From CALKGK01 sp964649515 (GTDB lineage: Bacteria; Bacteroidota; Bacteroidia; Flavobacteriales_D; Sanyastnellaceae): a DNA stretch of 26,720 bases. Location of the stretch: positions 1 to 26,720 of the forward strand of contig CAZYPV010000045.1 of the NCBI GenBank assembly GCA_964649515.1. The letters run 5' to 3'. Shown in pieces: positions 1-7,400 of the stretch; the first letter of the stretch is position 1, and every line of letters begins with the position of its first letter. Below the pieces are notes generated by a model, which had not been told where the DNA came from, searched no databases, and worked only from the letters and a program-made list of their open reading frames with translations. The translations under genes and the position numbers were made by a program.

Positions 1-3
1 AAT

Positions 4-130
4 GGCTTCGCCGGTTGAGGTCGCTTCGCTCGGGTTGAGGTCGCTTCGCTCGGGTGTAGTTCGCTGGTACTTTGTGGAAGGCTTCGCCTTTGGGGTCGCT
101 TTGCTTGGGTTTAGACGCTCGCGCGGGTTG
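4..130. repeat. Degenerate ~20-bp GC-rich repeats built on GCTTCGC
   Basis: Two perfect tandem copies of a 20-bp unit (GGTTGAGGTCGCTTCGCTCG) lie at 13-32 and 33-52. Diverged relatives follow at about 91-109 (TGGGGTCGCTTTGCTTGGG) and 107-130. Two small hairpins with TTC loops are interspersed: GGC-TTC-GCC at 4-12 and AAGGC-TTC-GCCTT at 78-90. The stretch is visibly richer in G and C than the DNA after it and has no convincing reading frame. It looks like a small extragenic palindromic-type repeat cluster. It starts at the window edge, so its full extent is unknown. Confidence 0.7.
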
Positions 131-200
131 TGAGGGATAGGACAAGAAACAAAAATTCAATTTGCTACCGAGTCATTTAGGTGCCGATTAAATGAGCTTA

Positions 201-217
201 CTTTAGTATTACTAAAG
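201..217. other. Small perfect hairpin downstream of the 134-aa gene
   Basis: CTTTAGT-ATT-ACTAAAG forms a 7-bp stem with a 3-nt loop, 12 nt beyond the stop codon of the minus-strand gene that ends at 230. A separate perfect 12-bp palindrome, ATTTCATGAAAT (227-238), covers that stop codon. No T-tract follows on either strand, so a role in intrinsic termination is only a guess. The rest of 131-229 shows nothing I can name. Confidence 0.35.
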
Positions 218-229
218 CGGATATTCATT

Positions 230-634
230 TCATGAAATCAAAACTCCCGGTATTCCTAGAAGGGGAATTTCCGTGAAGTTTTTTGGGTCAATGCTGCCCG
301 CTACAAAAACGTACTTTTTGTCGGCCATCACCCCATTTTCATAAAAACTCACCCAATACTGATTGCTCAAGGCGAAAACGTCCTCAATGATGGGCTCCAC
401 TTGGCGGTAGCTTTTCCCAGGAACCACGTCCAAAAAATGACGCAACTCAGAGGTGTTCACTTTCTCTCCATTCAACTCTCCATAACCTCTGCTACTCACT
501 AGAACCCCTTCCAAGTCTTGCTCCTTGAGGTTGATGAAATAGACGTTGTACACGGTTTCATTCAGTTCATTCAGCTCAGGTACCACGGCCATTGCAATGT
601 CTTTCACCACTGGTGGATTGATGTCTTTTTTCAT
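230..634 (-). CDS. Conserved hypothetical protein (134 aa)
   Basis: A soluble, cytoplasmic-looking protein with no signal peptide or membrane segment. I choose the ATG at 634 (MKKDINPPVV...). The frame stays open 15 codons further, but only to a TTG at 679. A Bacteroidota -7-like box lies just before the ATG. The sequence alternates strands such as NVYFINLKEQ, GVLVSSRGYGE and YWVSFYENG, and ends in DKKYVFVAGSI, which suggests a compact beta-rich domain. I recall similar small proteins in flavobacterial genomes, some labelled as phenylalanyl-tRNA synthetase alpha subunit. Nothing here (no class II synthetase motif, far too short) supports that label. It is 60 nt downstream of the serine hydrolase on the same strand and may be cotranscribed with it. 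Function unknown. Confidence 0.75.
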   Translation of the reverse strand: MKKDINPPVVKDIAMAVVPELNELNETVYNVYFINLKEQDLEGVLVSSRGYGELNGEKVNTSELRHFLDVVPGKSYRQVEPIIEDVFALSNQYWVSFYENGVMADKKYVFVAGSIDPKNFTEIPLLGIPGVLIS

Positions 635-639
635 GCTCG

Positions 640-647
640 CAAAGGTA
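640..647 (-). promoter_or_regulatory. Possible Bacteroidota -7 box (TACCTTTG)
   Basis: On the minus strand TACCTTTG fits the Bacteroidota -7 consensus TAnnTTTG and ends 5 nt before the ATG at 634. A start site at the usual distance would give a leaderless or nearly leaderless mRNA. No TTG (-33) lies at the usual 17-23 nt spacing, so the match is half a promoter only. Confidence 0.3.
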
Positions 648-694
648 AAAGAAGAAATGGTAGCTCTGGTGAATTTCAAGGAGGGAAAGACCTT

Positions 695-1837
695 TTATTG
701 GTATTCCAACCACCAAAATAGATCTTCTGGCAATCGCTGGATCCGTTGGTCTGAACGATCATGTCCTAACCTCACAATGATGCGGTTTTTAGCGGGCTGA
801 CAAATAATGTACTGCCCACGCATTCCAATGCACATAAAGATTTCCTCACCTTCATGCTCTCCCAACCACCACTGATAGCCATAGTGATTGGCGGGATCTC
901 CATTTTTGTCAGGAATACCACAGGGGTTCAAACTGGCTCGAATGAATCGTTCAGACAAAAGGGTTTCATCATCCCATCGTCCGCTGTCCAAATAGAGTTT
1001 TCCAATACGCGCGAAATCTCGAGCACTGGCATAAAAGGCCGAGAATGCTTTTTCCATGCCTTCTTCCTCATCCAAGCCCCAAAATGCAGGATGCTCTGCC
1101 CCAATTTTGCTCCAAATGTGCGCTGAGAAATAATCGCTTAGTCGTTGCCCCGTTTCTTGTTCGAGAATTTCACTCAAAATCACGGTGTTTCCGCCTTGGT
1201 ATTCCCAAAGTGTGCCTGGTGCTTGCTCCACCAAATACTCTTGAGTGATTTCCACGAGGTTGTCGCTGAAGTAAGACTTTGCTTGATAACCAAAGGGATT
1301 GGTGTAACTTTCTCCAAAGGGAATACCGCTGCACATTTGAAGTAAATGCTCCAATGTGAGCTGGTCGTTGAGGCCACCTTGAAACCGAGGAAGATATTTT
1401 CCCGCGGGGTCGCTAGCTGAAAGCACTCCTTGATCTTCAGCAACACCAAAAGCCATGGCAGTGAAGGTTTTGGCCATGCTGAAAGAATTGCTCAAGACGT
1501 CAACACCTCCATCCAACCAATACTGCTCAAAAACAAGGCTGTCGTTTTCAATGACGAGATAGGCGGTGCTCCTATATTTTTCGTGCTTGGCCAAGAGGGC
1601 GTCAGATAATCCTTCTTGCTTGTAATGAATGCTTTTGGGCCATGCTCGTCCTTCACCGTTTTTCACTTCCCGCACTTGGCTAAATTGCAAATCATCGATG
1701 TCCGGCTTGTTGAGCCCACGAAAGTACGTTTGAGGGAGTCCTTCAAGGATGTGTCCGTTGCCCGTAAACTCAAGTGAGACGTAGAGTACGATGAAAATGA
1801 GGAGCACAAATAGGAAAGTGCGTTGGAGTCGCTTCAT
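695..1837 (-). CDS. Membrane-anchored serine hydrolase, class C beta-lactamase fold
   Basis: 380 aa from the ATG at 1837. An upstream ATG at 1903 would overlap the divergent TPR gene and add 22 residues before a normal N-terminus. An N-terminal hydrophobic segment (about residues 8-24) is a signal anchor. The beta-lactamase (PF00144) domain has the SxxK nucleophile motif at Ser120-Met-Ala-Lys123, the second catalytic element around Tyr213 (YQGGNT, in the position of the family's Y-x-N or YSSGN motif) and a C-terminal VRLGHDRS strand in the place of the HxG/KTG motif. The family includes penicillin-binding-protein-like DD-peptidases, esterases and aminohydrolases. The substrate cannot be read from the sequence, and resistance should not be inferred. 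It is divergent from the TPR gene, with only 47 bp between them. Confidence 0.9.
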   Translation of the reverse strand: MKRLQRTFLFVLLIFIVLYVSLEFTGNGHILEGLPQTYFRGLNKPDIDDLQFSQVREVKNGEGRAWPKSIHYKQEGLSDALLAKHEKYRSTAYLVIENDSLVFEQYWLDGGVDVLSNSFSMAKTFTAMAFGVAEDQGVLSASDPAGKYLPRFQGGLNDQLTLEHLLQMCSGIPFGESYTNPFGYQAKSYFSDNLVEITQEYLVEQAPGTLWEYQGGNTVILSEILEQETGQRLSDYFSAHIWSKIGAEHPAFWGLDEEEGMEKAFSAFYASARDFARIGKLYLDSGRWDDETLLSERFIRASLNPCGIPDKNGDPANHYGYQWWLGEHEGEEIFMCIGMRGQYIICQPAKNRIIVRLGHDRSDQRIQRLPEDLFWWLEYQ

Positions 1838-1884
1838 GCCGGTAAAATAAGAAACCTTTTGGCAATATTCACGTACAAGGAAGC

Positions 1885-2718
1885 ATGAAATTCTACTTGG
1901 CATTCGGACTTTTTTTCGCTTCCCTTTTTCACCTTACTGCTCAAGATGTGATGAAAAGTGCACAGGACTTGTACGAGCATGCTCAATACCGAGAAGTACT
2001 AAGCGTGCTCCAAGGAACGGAAGTCCCCGAAGAGCTGTTTTTAATGGCCGACGCTTATCACAAAATGGAGATGCTGGATTCTGCACTAACGTACTATTAC
2101 ATGGCAGAAGATGGGGGATATGCCGAAGAGCATTTATTCTTGCACCGAGGAATTTGTCAAACGAGTTTGGAGCTCACTCAAGGGGCAGAAGATGATTTGC
2201 TGACCTATTACGTCAATGCTCCGGACGACGAGCGGGTGCACTACTATCTTGCAGCCGTTGATTACATCGATCACAACCTGAGAGAGGCCCTTTTTCATTT
2301 GGACAAAGCCATTTCCATCAACCCCAACTACATGGAGGCGCATTACCTTAAAGCGGCTGTCTTTATGGAGCAGAACAAGATGATATCAGCCCTAGAGACC
2401 TTCGAATTTTGCACCAAAATGAACCCTGAATTTACTAGGAGCAAACTCAATGTAGCCATCACGCATTACGAAATGATGCACTACGAAGAAGCCGAAACCA
2501 TCTTGAAAGAGGTGATTTCTTCTGATGAAAACTTGAAAGCTGAGGCGCTCTTTTACTTGGGAAATGTGCACTATGCTCTCCATCAATCAGCAACAGCTTG
2601 CGACTTTTGGAAACAGGCAGAACAATTGGGAGATGGATATGCGGCAGACCAAGTGCTTCAGATTTGCGTCAAGGGCAACAAACGCATGGTGAAAAGAAAA
2701 ACAACGGCGTCTTTCTAG
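1885..2718 (+). CDS. Secreted tetratricopeptide-repeat protein
   Basis: 277 aa. An N-terminal signal peptide ends near HLTAQ (about residue 20), so the protein is exported to the periplasm or outer membrane. The rest is helical TPR repeats with typical spacing: EELFLMADAYHKMEMLDSAL, VHYYLAAVDYIDHNLREAL, MEAHYLKAAVFMEQNKMISA, SKLNVAITHYEMMHYEEAE and AEALFYLGNVHYALHQSATA. The final ACDFWKQAEQLGDGYAADQV...C ending is common in Bacteroidota TPR proteins. TPRs are protein-protein interaction scaffolds; the partner is unknown. It converges on lipB with only 10 bp between the stop codons and no clear terminator hairpin. Confidence 0.88.
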   Translation: MKFYLAFGLFFASLFHLTAQDVMKSAQDLYEHAQYREVLSVLQGTEVPEELFLMADAYHKMEMLDSALTYYYMAEDGGYAEEHLFLHRGICQTSLELTQGAEDDLLTYYVNAPDDERVHYYLAAVDYIDHNLREALFHLDKAISINPNYMEAHYLKAAVFMEQNKMISALETFEFCTKMNPEFTRSKLNVAITHYEMMHYEEAETILKEVISSDENLKAEALFYLGNVHYALHQSATACDFWKQAEQLGDGYAADQVLQICVKGNKRMVKRKTTASF

Positions 2719-2728
2719 TCACGCTCCT

Positions 2729-3433
2729 CTAGGCCAATTCGAAATCGAAAACGTTTTGAAGGTTGAGCAAGAGTTTTGCTTTTACCTCAGTTTCATCTAC
2801 TGTTTTGCCCAATTCCTTTTCAATGGAGGTCACGGCTTTATCATCAATCCCACAAGGAACGATGAGGTCAAAATAGCTTAAATCGGTATTCACGTTAAGC
2901 GCAAAGCCATGCATGGTTACCCAGCGACTGCATTTTACCCCGAGGGCTGCAATTTTCCGTGCTTTTTCAGGGTTTTGTCCATCCACCCAAACTCCGGTTA
3001 AACCTTCCACGCGCTCGCCCACAATTCCATAATCAGCTATGGTGAGTATGATGGCTTCCTCGAGATAACGAAGGTACTTGTGAATGTCGGTAAAGAAATG
3101 ATCCAAATCAAAGATGGGGTAGCCTACGATTTGTCCCGGACCATGATAGGTGATGTCTCCACCACGGTTGATTTTATAGTACGTAGCATTGCGTTGCTGA
3201 AGGGTGGTTTCATCGGCCAAGAGGTTTTCTTCTACACCGCTTTTTCCCAAAGTAAATACGGGAGGATGCTCCACAAAAAGGAGGTGGTTTTCCGTTATTT
3301 TAGCCGCTTCAGGATGGTTCCTGTTGAAGATTTTCTCATCAACGATGCCTTTGAAGAGTTCTTCTTGGTAGTCCCAACAGGCTTTGTAATCCATGGGACC
3401 TAAATCTCGGTACTTTACGATGGGAGTGTTCAT
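2729..3433 (-). CDS. lipB: Lipoyl(octanoyl) transferase LipB
   Basis: Moves the octanoyl group from octanoyl-ACP to the lipoyl domains of 2-oxoacid dehydrogenases and the glycine cleavage H protein, the first step of endogenous lipoate synthesis in the cytoplasm. At 234 aa it has the usual family length. The signature RGGDITYHGPGQIVGYPI is at about residues 90-107. The catalytic pair is visible as Lys160 (in EKARKIAALGVK) and Cys194 (in IVPCGID). Their 34-residue spacing equals that of Lys135/Cys169 in E. coli LipB. Its ATG overlaps the stop codon of the upstream isomerase gene (ATGA), so the two are almost certainly translationally coupled. Confidence 0.97.
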   Translation of the reverse strand: MNTPIVKYRDLGPMDYKACWDYQEELFKGIVDEKIFNRNHPEAAKITENHLLFVEHPPVFTLGKSGVEENLLADETTLQQRNATYYKINRGGDITYHGPGQIVGYPIFDLDHFFTDIHKYLRYLEEAIILTIADYGIVGERVEGLTGVWVDGQNPEKARKIAALGVKCSRWVTMHGFALNVNTDLSYFDLIVPCGIDDKAVTSIEKELGKTVDETEVKAKLLLNLQNVFDFELA

Positions 3434-4416
3434 CTTTTGGCAAGCTCTCCTTTGAGGTGATCAATGGCTTCGATGATAACTGGGTCGGTGCCGTTTTTTT
3501 CAGCCAACAACAAAGAGAGCCAATCACCGAGGTGAATTAAGCTCATCACTTGTTCTAAACGGCTGCTTCCAAAGGCGGCTGCGTGGCTCACTTTCGCATC
3601 CTTTTTGGCAATCCATTCTTCGCTGATGTCCATGCGCATCCTACTTCTTTCATGGTCGAATCTTGTTTTGAGGAAGATCACTTGGTAGCAATTGCTCCCA
3701 GCTTCCCAACCCACCATTTCGTTGTGGTTGAGCTCCGGAAATACATGATGCCAACAAAGCAGTTTGCTGTTTTCATTCAGTTGTTGACGCCAACGAATGG
3801 CAACACCTTCAAAGGCGCGTTCACTGTAGATGATGGGAATGCGGTTTCCGTTTTCTTCACAAAGCTGGGCTGCGAGGTCAATAATGTCGGCTTGCTGCTG
3901 AGCAAGGAATCCACTCAATTCCGACAGCCCTGCGATCCAATTTTCGCCAATGATGCCAAAATGCACCAAAAGGAAGAGCTGCTGAACAAAGGAATAGCCA
4001 AATTGTGAACGGGGCGGGTGACCTCCAGGTATAACAATGTGGGCGAGCTGGTGCTTTTGGCATAATTCGAGCACTTCACCTCCAGAGGTAATGGCCGCTA
4101 CTACGGCTCCAGCTTGGAGTCCGGCCTTCATTGCTGCTAGGGTTTCTTCGGTGTTGCCCGAATAGCTGCTCACGATAATCAAGGTGTGCTGATCTACAAA
4201 TGCCGGAAGCACATAATCGTTGTTGATGTAAAAGGGTACCCGAGCCTCTTCTTCCAACAATTGCGCTACCACTTTCCCCCCAATTCCTGAGCCTCCAAGC
4301 CCAGTAATAAGTACATTCCTGATTTCTGAGGAAGATTTCGACAGGGTGGCTGTACGACCAATTTGGTAAGCATCAGCAAGTTGTGCGGGAAATTCTTGAA
4401 TGAGCTGGCGCATCAT
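3430..4416 (-). CDS. SIS-domain phosphosugar isomerase (bifunctional PGI/PMI type)
   Basis: 328 aa, cytosolic. It has the two sugar-isomerase half domains of the bifunctional phosphoglucose/phosphomannose isomerase family (C-terminal part PF10432). Visible motifs are GLGGSGIGG (residues 39-47), the phosphate-binding SSYSGNTEETL (83-93), PRSQFGY (135-141), QQLNENSK (211-218) and PELNHNEM (227-234). In archaeal and bacterial PGI/PMI the last two segments carry the active-site Glu and His. Expected reactions are glucose-6-P or mannose-6-P to fructose-6-P; which one dominates cannot be read here. It is the upstream gene of the pair with lipB. Of the two adjacent ATGs (4416, 4413) I take the first. 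Confidence 0.88.
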   Translation of the reverse strand: MMRQLIQEFPAQLADAYQIGRTATLSKSSSEIRNVLITGLGGSGIGGKVVAQLLEEEARVPFYINNDYVLPAFVDQHTLIIVSSYSGNTEETLAAMKAGLQAGAVVAAITSGGEVLELCQKHQLAHIVIPGGHPPRSQFGYSFVQQLFLLVHFGIIGENWIAGLSELSGFLAQQQADIIDLAAQLCEENGNRIPIIYSERAFEGVAIRWRQQLNENSKLLCWHHVFPELNHNEMVGWEAGSNCYQVIFLKTRFDHERSRMRMDISEEWIAKKDAKVSHAAAFGSSRLEQVMSLIHLGDWLSLLLAEKNGTDPVIIEAIDHLKGELAKR

Positions 4417-4476
4417 AGCGGTGAAAGTTTGAGTGCTAAGTTAGGCCTTTCACAACAATGCGAAAAGGAATTTTAC

Positions 4477-7400
4477 CTAACGAATTAAGGTAACATGGCC
4501 AGAGAGTTCTCGTTCTTCGAAAAGTTGGGTTTCTCGAAGTACAAGGCGATAGGTGTAAACGCCGTCTTCAGCAAAGTGTTCACCTCCCTTCACATTGCCG
4601 TTCCATCCCTCACCTGGGGTTTCGCTGGCAAAAATCACTTCGCCCCAACGATTATATATTTCAAAGCGGTAATCGCTTACATCAATATCATTCAAAACAG
4701 GAACAAATACTTCGTTCACCCCATCACCATCTGGGGTAAAAGCATTGGGTACATGAATGAGAATAACTTGTTCTACGGGGATCACAATTTGAGTGCTATC
4801 CACACATCCATATTCGTTTTCTACCCACAATTCAAATGCATAATTTCCCGGTTCGAGAAAACTATAGTCAATGCTCTCACTGTCGAACGATTGTCCATTT
4901 GGAAGGGTAAATATTTGATCTACAGAGCCTTCACTGGTGTTGGTGATGCTCACTTCAGGAAATAACATGGTGATGTTTTCCGAGGAGAGGGTGTAGGTGG
5001 CTGTTGGACTGGGAAAAAGCTCAATGGCATTTTGAATAAGGGTGTCGGAAAAGCATCCTTCGGGCGTTCCAACGGTGAGCGAAAGGTCGTACATGCCCGG
5101 GTCTTGGGGATTGAAACTGGCGGTATTCATTCCACTAATGAAAGTGCCATTTACGGTCCACTCCCAACTCACAACGGTGCTTCCCGCAGCCGTTGATAGG
5201 TCTTCAAATTCCACAGTAGATAAGTTGCAACCAATGCTTTCACTCTGGGTGAAGTCAATGATGGGCGCTGCAAATACGGTGAAGGTGTCGCTGGTGCTCG
5301 CATCACAACCGTGATTACTTAGCACGTTTAAAGTGATATCGACGTCTCCAGGGTTGTTGAACGTTCCAAGATAATTCTCTGTTGTGCTGGTAAGAATACC
5401 GTCAATGCTCCATTCATAATTCTCTATGGTTCCATCGCTTACACTGGCGTTACTGAACATAGAAACGGGAACTCCAGCGCAAGCATCGTCCAAAACAAGA
5501 TCAATCTGAGGAAGGTCAAACACGTTCACAGATTGTTCAAGCGTATTGCTGCAGCCTTCATTCGAGCCCACAGTGAGAGCGATGTCATGAATGCCGCTTG
5601 CTCCAAATTGGTAGTTGCTCAGGTTTTCATTGAGTGATACGGGTTCTCCATCAATGGTCCATTCCCAATTTTCTGCGAAACCACCTTGCACATTCGTAGT
5701 ATTGGTGAAATTGAAAAGTTCGTCCAAGCAGGCGTCTTCCAAAGAGAAATTGACTTCCGGACTGGCTAAAATCTGAATGCTTTGAGTGAGTGCTGCGCTG
5801 CATCCTTCGTTGGAGGTGAGGTTTAAAGTGATATTAAATTCGCCAGGAGTGAGGTAGTTTATCCCTGGTGGATTGAAAAGATCACTGCTACTGGCATTTC
5901 CGAAGTCCCATTGGCTGCTCGTAATGCTCCCACTGGGGATGCTCGAGGTGTTCTCAAGGAGGGCTGTGTTTCCAAAACAAACGTCGGCCGCAACAAAGCT
6001 GGGTTCAGGTAGTGGGTGTACTTCAAAAGAAACACTGTCTGAGGAAGAGCAAGCATTTTGGTCGGTGAAAAGGTAGTTCAGTTGATAACTACCTACTCCG
6101 TCATTTGGATTGAAATCCCCACTGGGAATGCCGTTGATGGCATATTCGCCACCTAGGGGAAATCCTCCCTCCAATACTTCGCTTGGGTCNNNNNNNNNNN
6201 NNNNNNNNNNNNNNNNNNNNNNNNNNNNNNNNNNNNNNNNNNNNNNNNNNNNNNNNNNNNNNNNNNNNNNNNNNNNNNNNNNNNNNNNNCCGGAGTCGAA
6301 GCAGTAGGCGGGATCAAGTAGAATTTCAGCTTCGGGCAAATCAAAGATTTCAAAGTCAAATTCCACGGTATTTTGACAGTCTTCGAAGAATCCTGTAAGA
6401 CTCAAGGTTTGGCTGTTGGGCAGGTTGAGCTCCCACGAGCCCGGATCTATTTCAGCGATGTTGCTGCCGTCAGACCAAGCATAGGAGGTAGCTCCACTTG
6501 CAGTTATCAGACTACTTTGTCCAAAACAAACGCTTTCTGGGGTACTGGTGTCGATGGTAAACTCTTCAACGGTGAAGGGGGTTTCACATTCAATGAGTAC
6601 AGGGCATCCATTGGCATCTTCCATGATCAGTGATGGGCAATAGGTGCCCGGCTCGGTATAAGTGTGGTTGGTTTGGGTGTTGTTCAAACCGTCTCCGGAG
6701 CCGTCATCAAACTCCCAGAAATAAGTAAAGCTGTTATCGCTGGGGTTGAAGGCATCGAAAGAGGCTTGAAAAGGAGCGCAAGAAACGGGATCAAGGGTGG
6801 TGGTGAACTGACCTACGGCATCACTCAGGTTGAGGATATCCGGGAAGATCAAAGTGTCACTACAGCCCAAATCGTTGATCACTACCAATTCCACGTCAAA
6901 AACACCAAGAGGATAGGTATGGAAAACATTCATACCACCTCCAGTTTGGTTATCACCATAATCCCATTGTGAGCTGCTAATAGTGCCTTGTGTTTCATTG
7001 AAAAAGGACACGCCGTAAAGGCAGTTGTTGATGTTGCTGCTGTAGCTTCCTTCAGCCACTGGGTTGAGGATACTTACGAGTTCATCAAGACAATAGCTTT
7101 GGGTACAAGCGTTGCTGTTGGTGGCAGAAAGACAAACGGTGAAAAGGCCGTTTTCATGGTAGGCATGGGTAGGGTTTTCGAGATCGGAGAAATTATCAGC
7201 CCCCGAATTGGGATCCCCAAAGTCCCAAGCATAGGTGAGGTTGTCTCCAATAGAAGTGTTGGTCAAATTCAATTCATCACCCCAACAAGCGGGAGCGTTC
7301 AAGGCTTCGAAACTGGGAATGGGCGGGGGCACGACGTCAATAACATGGCTAACTGTTGACCCACAACCAAAATCGTCTTCAGCGGTAAAAGTGGCACCAA

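Noticed and set aside
695..1837. Antibiotic-resistance beta-lactamase call for the serine hydrolase
   Set aside because: The SxxK fold is shared by many esterases and peptidases; the N-terminal membrane anchor and diverged YxN/KTG region do not support a specific beta-lactamase claim.
4440..4481. Nested inverted repeat GTTAGG/CCTAAC with CCTTT/AAAGG as terminator of the PKD gene
   Set aside because: The outer arms are six bases with a 30-nt interior and there is no T-tract on the minus strand; too weak to call.
6190..6289. N run as a mobile element or break in the gene
   Set aside because: Exactly 100 N is a scaffolding convention, and the same module and frame continue on both sides.
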